The notes under the pieces were generated by a model that was not told where the DNA came from, did no database searches, and was given only the letters and a program-made list of their open reading frames with translations. DNA of 64,000 nucleotides from Metapseudomonas boanensis (GTDB taxonomy: Bacteria; Pseudomonadota; Gammaproteobacteria; Pseudomonadales; Pseudomonadaceae). Position 1 is the stretch's first letter. Every line of letters begins with the position of its first letter. Below, piece by piece: positions 19,463 to 27,912 of this stretch. The position numbers and the translations under genes were made by a program. The DNA lies in assembly GCF_018704125.1 (NCBI RefSeq), contig NZ_JAGTIS010000003.1, forward strand, positions 329,987-393,986. The letters run 5' to 3'.

Positions 19463-19624
19463 ATGACGAAACAGGGATGCCCGCTGGCGAAAGGTGACCG
19501 TGTAGACCATAAGATTTTTGGTCTTGGCACGGTGATAAGTGCTCCCGTAGGCATGGTTACCGGCATCATTTCCCACCCTCAGTGCCATGCTGAGCACCTG
19601 TACCTCAAGGGCCTCCGGGCCTAG
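19463..19624 (+). pseudogene. Truncated small protein, Tudor-like start
   Basis: 53 residues from the ATG at 19463, with AAGGAG 6 bases upstream. The start 'CPLAKGDRVDHKIFGLGTV' recalls a longer island protein whose beginning resembles the GxRV-H-xFG-GxV Tudor-like motif of UvrD C-termini. After residue ~33 the sequence departs from that pattern and stops. Likely a remnant; could be an intact small gene. Confidence 0.4.
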
Positions 19625-19703
19625 CCTGAGCCGCCCCTGACAAGGTATTGCATTCAGGGCCGCCCCGCCGCGGCAACTCCGAAGATCGAACGAGGAAACG
19701 ACA

Positions 19704-21896
19704 GTGACCCTGCAGTCCCCCGAAGTCCTGCTTGAAAGCCTGAACAATGCACTGCGCCACCTGCGCGGCGCCTGTACTGACCTGGGCAATGAAGAAATCG
19801 ACGATAAGCTGCTGGAGGTCATGCGCCGGCTGTTGCTTGCCCAAGTGCTGGGCGACACCTGGGTCGTTGCGATCGGCGGCTCCCAAGGCGCGGGCAAGAC
19901 CACCTTGATGGCATGCCTCTATGGCTTGCTTGACGCGGAAGACAAGTGGCTTGAAGGCAACGAAGGGCGGGGCGAGAAAATGCCTGTGCTGGTGCTGGAG
20001 CAGGGCGGCCTGCAGCAGGTGCAGGGCTTTGTGCGCCGGTTGGTGAAAGACGACGGGGCCAGCAGCTTCACCCTTCGGGACGTTCCGGTCGAGGTCGCCG
20101 AGTTTCAACGGGTGATCAGCGACCCCGCCACCGGTGACCTGCTGCCCGTGCTACGGGTACCACGTCGCTATTTCAAGCGTGACAACCAGGCCTGGTTGCT
20201 GTTGCCGGGGTATGAAAAACAAGACCGCGACAACCGCGCCTGGCAAGAGCTGATGCGCCAGGCCATGGTGGCCGCCGGTGGTTGCATCGTAGTCACCGAC
20301 AAAACCCGCATGGCGAACCAGCAGCAGGTCGAGATCGTCAAGGACATGCTCGAAGGCGAGCTGGCGGGCGTGCGACCCTTTGTGGTGGTCACCAAGACCG
20401 AAGACAGCCGCGAAGACCCGGCCGAGCGCCAGCAACTGCGCAACAGCGCGCAAGCGACGTTCCAGGTTCCGGCCGAGGCCGCCGAGCACCACATCATCCT
20501 GACCGGCACGGACGACCCCGACTATGTCGAGCACTGGATGCCGCACCTGGAGCGCGCGATCCACGACCTCAACTTCACCGGGCAGGCCAACCGCCACCTA
20601 CAGATGAGTGACCTCTCTGACCTGGTCGGCAAGGACCTGACGCGGGTGCTGAATCTGATCCGCAGCAAGTCCCGGTTGTACTTCAGCAGCGAAACGGAAA
20701 CCGAAGGCGCTCAAGTACTGCAAGCGGTACTCGAGAAATTCGATGATGCCGCCGAGGCCCTGCGCGCCGAGCACCTGGAGGTGGTAGGCAAACTAGCAAG
20801 CAAGGCGCTCGACGAGGCGAGTCGTACGCTGGACAAGGCGCTGAAGGATCACCACGAAGGTTTCGTGAACTGGGTCTCGAACGCGTTCGACACTACCAGT
20901 GAAACCAAGATGAAACTGCAGCAGGTCGTGCTGGGCGCATGGCGCAGCGGCGCCTCCGAGCTCTTCACGCAGTACTCGGGCGAGCTGACTCAGCTCACTG
21001 CCCGCAAGCTGGGCCGTACGAACGCGGCGCCCATTGCCGGCAGCCCCAAGCCGCTGTTGGCGCCCGAGCAATCACGCTCGCTGATCCAGGTGGGCTACAT
21101 GCATCCGTCGGGGCAGATGGCGACCTTCAAAAAGCTGACCCCCGAGATTGTCAGCGATGTACAGCTGTTGCTTGGCCACCACTCGCAAGAGGACGCCCAG
21201 GCGCACGCGGCGGCCAGCAAGGCACTGGGTGAAAGCGTTGAGCTGGTACCTGCGATTTCGCTGGAGTACACCCGCTTGCTCTACGCCATGCCAGAGGTGG
21301 TCGGGCTCAAGGAGGGCGTGCAGCCAGGGGCCGGTGCGCCAGCGAAGAACCTGGTGGAAGATGGCGTGGATAGCCTCAAGGCCAGCGTTGACGTGGGGAA
21401 AACCGCGATCCGCTCGCTCGCGACCGTGATGGCGGTGGATGTCGTCAGCGACGGCAAGGCCGATATCCTGGCTGCGATCTTCGGCAAGCCGGAGCCGTCA
21501 GGTGATGCCTCCGCGCCCGTAGTGCCGACCACCCTTCACCCGGCCGCAGTCGCAGTCACCGCCGTGGTGGCCGCAGCCTACCTGACCACGGCTGCCGTGT
21601 CGCGGCTGCGCACCTTCGAAAAAGCCGCCAGTGCGCAAGCGCACGCCATGCTGCATAGCGTGCATGATGCCCACGTCGGGCACATGCGCAAACAGTTCGA
21701 TAGCACCATGGCCGCGGCACGCGCCCGGATCCGTGAGGCCATACGGGCACGCTACAAAATGGACGAAACCCTGATGCGCAAGGATCGCTTGGCCCGGACG
21801 ATCGCCGATGTGGCCTCGTTGACCAGCGACCTTCGCCATGACCTGGACGCCTCGGCGGCGGGCCTGCACGTCTTCGCCACCGGGCGCGGGGCCTGA
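19704..21896 (+). CDS. Large P-loop GTPase, dynamin-like candidate (module gene 1)
   Basis: 730 residues from a GTG with GAGGA upstream. Walker A/G1 GGSQGAGKTT at 58-67; a G3-like 'LLLPGYEKQD' at 165-174; a G4-like 'VVVTKTED' at 227-234, with E where D is usual; 'ILTGTD' as G5. Residues ~300-440 are long helices with heptad character. A hydrophobic Ala/Val stretch at about 613-635 could be a membrane paddle or helix. The layout (GTPase head, helical stalk, membrane-active segment) suits a bacterial dynamin-like protein. Its stop is 1 bp from the next ATG. No known family name recognised. Confidence 0.75.
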   Translation: MTLQSPEVLLESLNNALRHLRGACTDLGNEEIDDKLLEVMRRLLLAQVLGDTWVVAIGGSQGAGKTTLMACLYGLLDAEDKWLEGNEGRGEKMPVLVLEQGGLQQVQGFVRRLVKDDGASSFTLRDVPVEVAEFQRVISDPATGDLLPVLRVPRRYFKRDNQAWLLLPGYEKQDRDNRAWQELMRQAMVAAGGCIVVTDKTRMANQQQVEIVKDMLEGELAGVRPFVVVTKTEDSREDPAERQQLRNSAQATFQVPAEAAEHHIILTGTDDPDYVEHWMPHLERAIHDLNFTGQANRHLQMSDLSDLVGKDLTRVLNLIRSKSRLYFSSETETEGAQVLQAVLEKFDDAAEALRAEHLEVVGKLASKALDEASRTLDKALKDHHEGFVNWVSNAFDTTSETKMKLQQVVLGAWRSGASELFTQYSGELTQLTARKLGRTNAAPIAGSPKPLLAPEQSRSLIQVGYMHPSGQMATFKKLTPEIVSDVQLLLGHHSQEDAQAHAAASKALGESVELVPAISLEYTRLLYAMPEVVGLKEGVQPGAGAPAKNLVEDGVDSLKASVDVGKTAIRSLATVMAVDVVSDGKADILAAIFGKPEPSGDASAPVVPTTLHPAAVAVTAVVAAAYLTTAAVSRLRTFEKAASAQAHAMLHSVHDAHVGHMRKQFDSTMAAARARIREAIRARYKMDETLMRKDRLARTIADVASLTSDLRHDLDASAAGLHVFATGRGA

Positions 21897-21897
21897 G

Positions 21898-23853
21898 ATG
21901 CCGTCGAGCTCGGCAGTGGAGTACTGGCACGCCCTCCAGGTGCGCCAGCCCGAGTGGGCGCTGCGCGCCTACGCCCGGCTGGTTCAGACGCTGAGCCAGG
22001 ACGTTCAGCAGCGTTTGCAGCTCAAAGACGCGGTGGCCGAGCCGTACGTGGTGGTGTTCGGTAAAACCCAGGTTGGCAAAACCACGCTGCTGCTCGACCT
22101 CATGGGCGTTGCACCTACCCACATGGCCAGGATTTCGAAGGTACTGCGCGGCGGGCGCGACGCGGGCCAGTCGGCCACCGCCACGACCATGGAATACTGC
22201 CGCTCGGCCAGCGAACGCTGGGGTTTGTCCCGCAAGGGCGAAACCCTCTGGTTGGAGCGCGACGCGGACATGACCCAGGCACTGGGCGCCTTGCGTGCGC
22301 AGATGGAGCGCGGCCAACTGAAGACCGAGGCGGCGCCCTGTGTCGTGCACATACCCAAAAGCTGCTTCCTGGGCGGTGCCCAGGGGCCCGGCGTGCGGAT
22401 GCTCGACCTGCCTGGTGACAACCCCGCCAACGAGGAAGAACAGCGCCACGTACACCTGATGGCCAAAACCTACCTGCCCTTCGCGGACCTGATCCTGCTG
22501 GTGGGCAAAGGCGATGACCTCGGCTTCCTGCGCCCCGGCGCCATCACGCTGCCGGGCATCGAAGACTGGCAATCCATGCCCTACCGCTTTCGGATCGTCA
22601 CGACCTACTCGTACTTCCCCAAATCAGTGAAGGACATCCTGCGCAAAGAGCCTGACGTCGATGCCGCGCAGGTACGCCAGCGGTTGATCGAACAGGTCGA
22701 GCGCTTTGGTAAACTCAGCGAGCCCGCCCGCGAAGCTCGGTTGTATTTCCCGCTCGAGTTCGGCAACAGCTGGCAGCAAACGCAACGAGATGACCCGCTG
22801 CTGCATTCGCGGATGGCACCCATCATCACCGCCTTGCGCAACGAGCTGCTCGAGCAGATCACCGGCAGCACCACGCCCATGGGGCGCCTGCGCAGCACAC
22901 TCGATACCCATATCAGCGTGCGCTACATCCAGCAGAAGAAGACCCGCGCTATCGAAGAGGCCCTTCGGGCGCTTGAGGAGCGCAAGGCTGCCTCGGCAGC
23001 AGATGTACAGAACTGGGCGAAGTTGGTGGAGAGTTCGCAGCAGAGGGTCAGAAAGCTCTCCGAGCTGTTGGCTGAGAAACCGGTCGAACGGGGCACGGCG
23101 GCGATCACCCAGGCGGCCGAGGCCTTGCTGGCCAGTTCTGGCGCGCGTTACAGGCTCAAGGAAGGCAGCGTAAAGGACGACCGTGAAACCCTTTATGCGT
23201 TGATCAGAAACTATCGCCGTGCGCTGGGCGGGGTGCGCCTGGAAGTGCAGCAGGGCAACTGCCCGCTCCCGTACTGGCGGCAGGTGCGCACGAGCTTCGA
23301 GGCGCCCGAGCAGCACTTGATAGACGGCACCCTGGACAGAGAGTTCGGGCCAGTACAGCGCATACTCAACGACTATTGGTTCGACACCTATTTGTCGTCC
23401 AGCAACTACCAGGAAGACTGCGCCCGCGTGCATAGGGCCAGCGTTGCGGCACTGGCCCGCCTGGCCGCACTCTGGCAGCAGCAATGGTTGGCGGCCCTTG
23501 CGGGTACCGAGCGCGCGTTTCGCCAGGCGCTTCAGCAGGCCCAAGCCCAGGCGGCCATGCATGAGGAAGAGACCAGGCAGGCCCGGGCACGACATAGCGT
23601 GATCGAGCAGGCCATCCTCGAGCAGAACGCCGAGCGCAGGCGTATCGCCCAGAACTCGAAAGAGGACCTCGAGCGTTGCGAGCGCTTCATCGGCCTGCTC
23701 GAACAAGAGTACAGCGTCGCGCTGGATGAACAGTATGCCGCCGCGATGGCCGAGCATGACGCCAGTGACGCCTTGCTTCGGCTGTTCTCCTGCGCGGCGC
23801 TGAGCCAGCAGTACTACGAATTCTTGGCGTTCAACCAGCGGGCGGTCGGCTGA
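21898..23853 (+). CDS. Second large GTPase (module gene 2)
   Basis: 651 residues; TGAGATG couples it to gene 1. G1 FGKTQVGKTT at 54-63; switch I threonines 'SATATTMEY' at 92-100; G3 DLPG at 170-173; a G4-like 'VGKGDD' at 202-207. The remaining ~400 residues are Gln/Ala/Glu-rich helices with long coiled-coil stretches (about 360-420 and 540-630). There is no clear membrane helix. It is not a paralogous copy of gene 1, so the pair resembles heterotypic tandem dynamin-like pairs. Function inferred only. Confidence 0.75.
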   Translation: MPSSSAVEYWHALQVRQPEWALRAYARLVQTLSQDVQQRLQLKDAVAEPYVVVFGKTQVGKTTLLLDLMGVAPTHMARISKVLRGGRDAGQSATATTMEYCRSASERWGLSRKGETLWLERDADMTQALGALRAQMERGQLKTEAAPCVVHIPKSCFLGGAQGPGVRMLDLPGDNPANEEEQRHVHLMAKTYLPFADLILLVGKGDDLGFLRPGAITLPGIEDWQSMPYRFRIVTTYSYFPKSVKDILRKEPDVDAAQVRQRLIEQVERFGKLSEPAREARLYFPLEFGNSWQQTQRDDPLLHSRMAPIITALRNELLEQITGSTTPMGRLRSTLDTHISVRYIQQKKTRAIEEALRALEERKAASAADVQNWAKLVESSQQRVRKLSELLAEKPVERGTAAITQAAEALLASSGARYRLKEGSVKDDRETLYALIRNYRRALGGVRLEVQQGNCPLPYWRQVRTSFEAPEQHLIDGTLDREFGPVQRILNDYWFDTYLSSSNYQEDCARVHRASVAALARLAALWQQQWLAALAGTERAFRQALQQAQAQAAMHEEETRQARARHSVIEQAILEQNAERRRIAQNSKEDLERCERFIGLLEQEYSVALDEQYAAAMAEHDASDALLRLFSCAALSQQYYEFLAFNQRAVG

Positions 23854-23904
23854 TTGCACCCCGCGTGGTTAACGCGCTTCATTCAATGCTTTAGAGAACG
23901 CATC

Positions 23905-24762
23905 GTGAGTGATCAAACCCGGGAAAAAGAAAAAAGCCTCGCCGAATTGATGGTGAGGATTCTCAAGGAGCCGCTCAAGCCGCTGGGTGAGTCGGTGCAA
24001 GGCTTGGAGGGTGAGCTATCCGATATCAAGGCGGAGCTTGAACTGTTCAGTGGTACCGTTGCTGACGGGCTGAAAAAAAGCGATGACGCAGCCAAACGAA
24101 GAAACAACGAAGCCCTGGAGGCGCTGCACACGTTACGCGATGAGCAGGCCGAATGGGTGCCCACCCTTCGGGCCAGCCTTGCCGAGCACGCCCAGGCCGG
24201 GGCTCAGGCCCTGGACGCACGCCTGAGTGAAAGCCTCACGGCGCTGGCGCAAAGCGAGCGCCGTGTGCTCGATGCCCTAGCCAGTGTGGGCGAGGCGCAA
24301 CGCAGCGCCGCGCACGTCCTTGCGGCGCTGTCCGCGCAGTTCAGTGACAACCGGGCAGCGCTGGATAACGCCCTCGTACACTGGGAGACCGAGGTGGTCA
24401 CGGCCAACGCCGCTGTGGCGTCCGGGTTGAAAGCGGCCGTGGCCGAGATCGGCCAACGCCTGGAGCACCAGCACAAGGCCGCTCAGGCGGTACACCAAGC
24501 CCTGCTCAACGGCATGAAAGGCGCTGCGGAACACACGCAAGCGGTGATGGCCGAGAACCTGCAAGCCGGGCACGCGCTGCGTGACTCACTCGTCAGTGGC
24601 CAAGCCGGGATCATCAGCGCGCTGAACCAGCATGCCGAAGCGCTGAACGCCCGGCTTGATCAGAGCCAGGCCAAGCTACGGCGGCTGACGATCACCACGG
24701 GCGTGTTTTTCGTCTCGATGCTGACCTACGTGGGGTATGAGTTGCTGAGCCGGTTTACCTGA
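23905..24762 (+). CDS. Coiled-coil protein with C-terminal membrane anchor (module gene 3)
   Basis: About 285 residues from the GTG at 23905; the frame is open from a TTG at 23854 directly after the gene 2 stop. Almost entirely Ala/Leu/Glu/Gln-rich helix with heptads from ~10 to 258, no catalytic motif, then a single hydrophobic segment 'ITTGVFFVSMLTYVGYELL' at 263-281 and a 4-residue tail. A tail-anchored coiled-coil, reminiscent of MCP or LeoC-type partners. Probably recruits or scaffolds the two GTPases at the inner membrane. Confidence 0.7.
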   Translation: MSDQTREKEKSLAELMVRILKEPLKPLGESVQGLEGELSDIKAELELFSGTVADGLKKSDDAAKRRNNEALEALHTLRDEQAEWVPTLRASLAEHAQAGAQALDARLSESLTALAQSERRVLDALASVGEAQRSAAHVLAALSAQFSDNRAALDNALVHWETEVVTANAAVASGLKAAVAEIGQRLEHQHKAAQAVHQALLNGMKGAAEHTQAVMAENLQAGHALRDSLVSGQAGIISALNQHAEALNARLDQSQAKLRRLTITTGVFFVSMLTYVGYELLSRFT

Positions 24763-24864
24763 CGCCACAGGGCCGCTGCACGTGGTCAGGAATTCGTCGC
24801 AAACATTACGAATCGTGCCGATGCGCTCGCGTGGCTTGATCAGCTCTTTGCACAGGAGGCATGA
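24763..24864 (+). pseudogene. 3' remnant of a gene upstream of the Nmad2 gene
   Basis: After the coiled-coil stop, the same frame runs to a TGA at 24862-24864 with protein-like sequence ('NITNRADALAWLDQLFAQ'). It overlaps the start of the next gene in the way coupled genes do. No start is available, so it looks like the tail of a gene lost when the GTPase module was joined to this segment. Confidence 0.35.
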
Positions 24865-24866
24865 CT

Positions 24867-25502
24867 ATGCGAGTCCACACGTATGTGATCGCCACGGACG
24901 CAGGCTCCGCGCCAAACTACGATCCACCGGCCGTTACGCTGGCGGTCTGTAAGCCGCGCATCCGCAAGAAGGCGAAGGTCGGCGAACTCGTGCTCGCATT
25001 TGCAGGTTCAACAGTGAATCCCATCTCAGGCCACAGCGTCGTCTGGACCGGCATCGTCTCCGAGGTACTGACCTTCGCCGAATACTGGAACGACCGCCGT
25101 TTCGCCTCGAAGAAGCCTGACCGTACCGTCGTACCGGACAACTTCTATAAGCCTACCGGCAACGGCGGCTTCGCCTGGCAACCAAATCCCGTTCACGGAC
25201 CTGAGGCCCAAGATCGCGACACCGGCGGGCTGAACGTCCTCGTGTTCGATCACGCTTGGCGCTTCGGCGCTTTCGGTCCCCTTCTACCAGAGGACTTTGG
25301 TCTGCGTATGAACGTCGGCCGGCGCGGGGAGAGGGTTGCCGATCTCACCGATTCCGCGTGGCAACGCCTCGAAACCTGGCTGAATGCGCAGCCGCTAGTC
25401 ACCATTGAGGCTGCCGGTGACCGCAAGTCGAGCTGCAGTTACACGCCCCGCGCGCTGCTGGGATCACCGCAGCCAGCCTCCCCAACACGACGGCGATGCT
25501 AA
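24867..25502 (+). CDS. Nmad2-family (nucleotide-modification-associated domain 2) protein
   Basis: 211 residues from the ATG at 24867, chosen because AGGAGG lies 7 bases upstream (another ATG at 24861 is too close). 'VHTYVIATDAGSAPN', 'LAVCKPRIRKKAKVGELVLAFAG' and 'VWTGIVSEVLTFAEYW' match the Nmad2 domain that predicted-modification islands of phages and bacteria carry. Probably acts with base-hypermodification or its recognition; chemistry unknown. The last ~25 residues are Ser/Pro/Arg-rich and look unlike the domain, so the C-terminus may be truncated or shifted. Confidence 0.75.
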   Translation: MRVHTYVIATDAGSAPNYDPPAVTLAVCKPRIRKKAKVGELVLAFAGSTVNPISGHSVVWTGIVSEVLTFAEYWNDRRFASKKPDRTVVPDNFYKPTGNGGFAWQPNPVHGPEAQDRDTGGLNVLVFDHAWRFGAFGPLLPEDFGLRMNVGRRGERVADLTDSAWQRLETWLNAQPLVTIEAAGDRKSSCSYTPRALLGSPQPASPTRRRC

Positions 25503-25573
25503 CAGTCGGGAAGCCTATCCAGCAGGCAGTGGTTTCGCTCACTGCGCCACAGTGAATCAGCTGAGTTCTTGGA

Positions 25574-26209
25574 TCAGAAACTTCGGGGATCGATGGACGA
25601 GTGCACCATGAGGGTCTTTGCTAACCCTGCTGCGAACAGACGGGCGATGGGCTCCGGCGTCAGCACCGTAACTTCCTGCTCGGCGGGGATCGCGGACTGC
25701 AGCGGTGTGTAGCCGGCAAACGACCAGAGCCACTGGTGACCCTGCCAGAGCAACGTGCACTCGCCGGCGTGCTCGATCATGACGCCTTCTGGCAGCTCGG
25801 CAAGCGTCGCGTTCCAGGTGCGCTGGCTGCCGTCATCGTTCAAGCGGGCGGCGTGCAGCAGGTTGTCGATTGCCTTGGCCGACAAGTCCTGCTGCAGCGG
25901 GAAGGCCCTGGCCCAAGCCTCCTTGAACAGCTTGTAGGCTGGCCGCCGGCATTCCGCGCAAGGGCGGTGGCCGGCGGCATAGGCAGTCGGCTCGTCGAGG
26001 AAGAACAGTTCGGTGTAACTGTTCGGTGCCATCAGCTCGCGCTTGAGGCCTTTGAAGGACAGCGCGCAAGTGATCCACGGCCGGATCTTCCATTGGCTGA
26101 CGATCCGTTGACCGGCGTTGTGCAGGCGGCCGCGATTACCCATGAAGGTGCCGCGTTCTTTCACCGCCTGCAGCCGGCCTCTGGGATCAACGCGATTCTG
26201 TAATGGCAT
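25574..26209 (-). CDS. Conserved hypothetical protein with HxxCxxC motif
   Basis: 211 residues from the ATG at 26209; a start 12 bases upstream is also possible. Starts 'MPLQNRVDPRG', then 'FMGNRGRLHN', a tryptophan-rich segment, and 'AAGHRPCAECRR' (about residue 80-90), a compact His-Cys-Cys site that may bind zinc, as in Ada-type or HNH-adjacent folds. No enzyme family recognised. Last gene of the minus-strand restriction operon, 77 bp after the previous gene. Convergent with the Nmad2 gene. Confidence 0.7.
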   Translation of the reverse strand: MPLQNRVDPRGRLQAVKERGTFMGNRGRLHNAGQRIVSQWKIRPWITCALSFKGLKRELMAPNSYTELFFLDEPTAYAAGHRPCAECRRPAYKLFKEAWARAFPLQQDLSAKAIDNLLHAARLNDDGSQRTWNATLAELPEGVMIEHAGECTLLWQGHQWLWSFAGYTPLQSAIPAEQEVTVLTPEPIARLFAAGLAKTLMVHSSIDPRSF

Positions 26210-26286
26210 GAGTAGGAGCATCCTTGGCGGCTGAATTCATCAAGCCTGTCTTTTTCTGGCTCCGGGAAGGACTTTGGGCAGTCAGG

Positions 26287-26946
26287 TCAGAGAGAGCCCG
26301 CGCTCAGGAATGCACCGAACGCAAGCTTGGCCCATCCGTACGCCTCCTCCGAGAGAGATGATGCGGCCTTGCCTGAGGCTTCCTTAGCCGCCTCAGAGAT
26401 CATCTCTGCAATGGTCTCACTCTGGCTGTTTGCGATTTTTCCATTGGCCACAGTCTTGCTGAGCTGAGCAAAACCCTTACTAGTTAAAGTTAGTTTTAGG
26501 CATTCCAAGCTCTCGAAAATTAGACGGTCATCAAAATCTACAGAGTTGAAGCTCTTTTTGTCTTTCAGGATTCGAACATGGCCTTCAGAATTAAGAAAGC
26601 AAATTGTATAAACCAGCAACTCCCTGTCACGATCAAACGCTTCACGATCCACAGTCAATTGTTCTATTTTTTCCTTCCAGTCCAGCATGCTTTGCACAGA
26701 GTGTCCGTCGCTAATTATCTCTTTGAACTTCTCACACGCCTGACTTCTCTCGTCGGTGCTCAGGTCGTTGGCGCTTCGGAAGTATTTTTCTCTGACAAAC
26801 CAACCAAACATCTCGGGCACATTTGGGGCAGCAGGTCGCGTGATGAGGCCATCCGCGCCGATACTTAAAGGAAAGGGAAAGTTCTCGTAAAGCTTATCCA
26901 GAAGCTTCACAGCTTGCGCGTTGAAAAGTTTGACATTCTTGCTCAT
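26287..26946 (-). CDS. Hypothetical protein, low-GC gene
   Basis: 219 residues from the ATG at 26946 (AGGAG upstream), preferred to a start at 26964. Not recognised. Charged, mostly helical, with a C-terminal Ala/Ser-rich amphipathic tail ('ISEAAKEASGKAASSL', 'WAKLAFGAFLSAG') that could contact membranes or form pores. Base composition is clearly richer in A/T than its neighbours, which points to separate acquisition. It sits between two genes of the same strand in the restriction operon. Confidence 0.62.
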   Translation of the reverse strand: MSKNVKLFNAQAVKLLDKLYENFPFPLSIGADGLITRPAAPNVPEMFGWFVREKYFRSANDLSTDERSQACEKFKEIISDGHSVQSMLDWKEKIEQLTVDREAFDRDRELLVYTICFLNSEGHVRILKDKKSFNSVDFDDRLIFESLECLKLTLTSKGFAQLSKTVANGKIANSQSETIAEMISEAAKEASGKAASSLSEEAYGWAKLAFGAFLSAGSL

Positions 26947-27031
26947 TGGCAGACTCCTGTGCATTTGCCACTCAATTAAATTTCCAATCCTATGTATTCA
27001 ATGCGCTGCGGTATCTGCCGGAGGTTAGGCG

Positions 27032-27877
27032 TTAGCTCGTCGCCCCCTCCTGGCGTGAAAAGCGTTGGGTGTCAGCGTGCAGCCGTTCGACAACCCCTAT
27101 CACCCCTACCCGGCGCAGCCCTTGCTCAGCGTCTGCGCGCAGCGCGTCGAGCCACGGGGAATGCCCGGAGAGGTGCGGCCACAACTCATGGTCGGCCTCC
27201 AGCGGGTGGGGGCGGCATTGATCCAGCCAGCGGGGGATCAGCCCCTTGTGATGGCTCAGCTGATACAAGGATGTGGAATCCAGCTGCGAACGCCACAGGA
27301 TGGCACCGTGGTAATGGGCGATTGCCAGTACCTGCAGCAGATGAACCAGGCTGGGCCAGTGCTCGAAGTGGCCGCCTTCGGTCAGATGATAAAAGCGCGC
27401 CCCGGCAGAGAGGTCTTCATCCATCTGTTCCAGAACCAGAGCGTAGTAACCCTCTGAGTCCGGCCCGATTTCTCGAGTGTCGGGTGTTAAAAAGTACAGC
27501 CGGCACGCCAGATCTGCTTCGGGCCGGCGATGTTGCAGAAACCACTCGTGCAGCTCGCCTGGTGACTTATAGCTGAACACGTGCTGATGGGCAGAGTCAC
27601 TCCGCCCGGTAAGCCAGCCGTCTTCCAGGGCGAAATGCTGATTGAGCCAATCGATATGTGCCTGACGCAGAACCAGCTTGAGCTGGTCGGCGTTCGACCA
27701 CTGGTAAGCCGGCAGCTGCAATGGTTCTGGCAGCAAGGAGTTGATCTCGGTGCGGGCCACGCCATGAGCCTCAAAGGTCTCCAGCACGCGCGAGGCCTGC
27801 TGACGCACCGGGTTACGTCGTTCACTGATCCAGGCGAGCAGGCGCTGCAGCAGATCAATCCAATCCTTGGGGTTCAT
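27032..27877 (-). CDS. Hypothetical protein linked to the type I RM genes
   Basis: 281 residues, 35 bp after hsdS and in the same direction. No family recognised. No signal peptide or membrane segment. Rich in Trp/His/Leu; segments 'RLYFLTPDTREIGPDSEGYYALVLEQMD' and 'LAIAHYHGAILWRSQLDS' look like a folded globular protein. Position suggests an accessory to, or hitchhiker with, the RM system. Confidence 0.65.
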   Translation of the reverse strand: MNPKDWIDLLQRLLAWISERRNPVRQQASRVLETFEAHGVARTEINSLLPEPLQLPAYQWSNADQLKLVLRQAHIDWLNQHFALEDGWLTGRSDSAHQHVFSYKSPGELHEWFLQHRRPEADLACRLYFLTPDTREIGPDSEGYYALVLEQMDEDLSAGARFYHLTEGGHFEHWPSLVHLLQVLAIAHYHGAILWRSQLDSTSLYQLSHHKGLIPRWLDQCRPHPLEADHELWPHLSGHSPWLDALRADAEQGLRRVGVIGVVERLHADTQRFSRQEGATS

Positions 27878-27912
27878 GCTGGTGCTCCTGCGTCAGTGCA
27901 TGGATGGCGTGT

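Noticed and set aside
22624..23859. Minus-strand frame opposite GTPase gene 2
   Set aside because: Composition is that of an antisense shadow, while the plus-strand frame has GTPase motifs and coupling with its neighbours.
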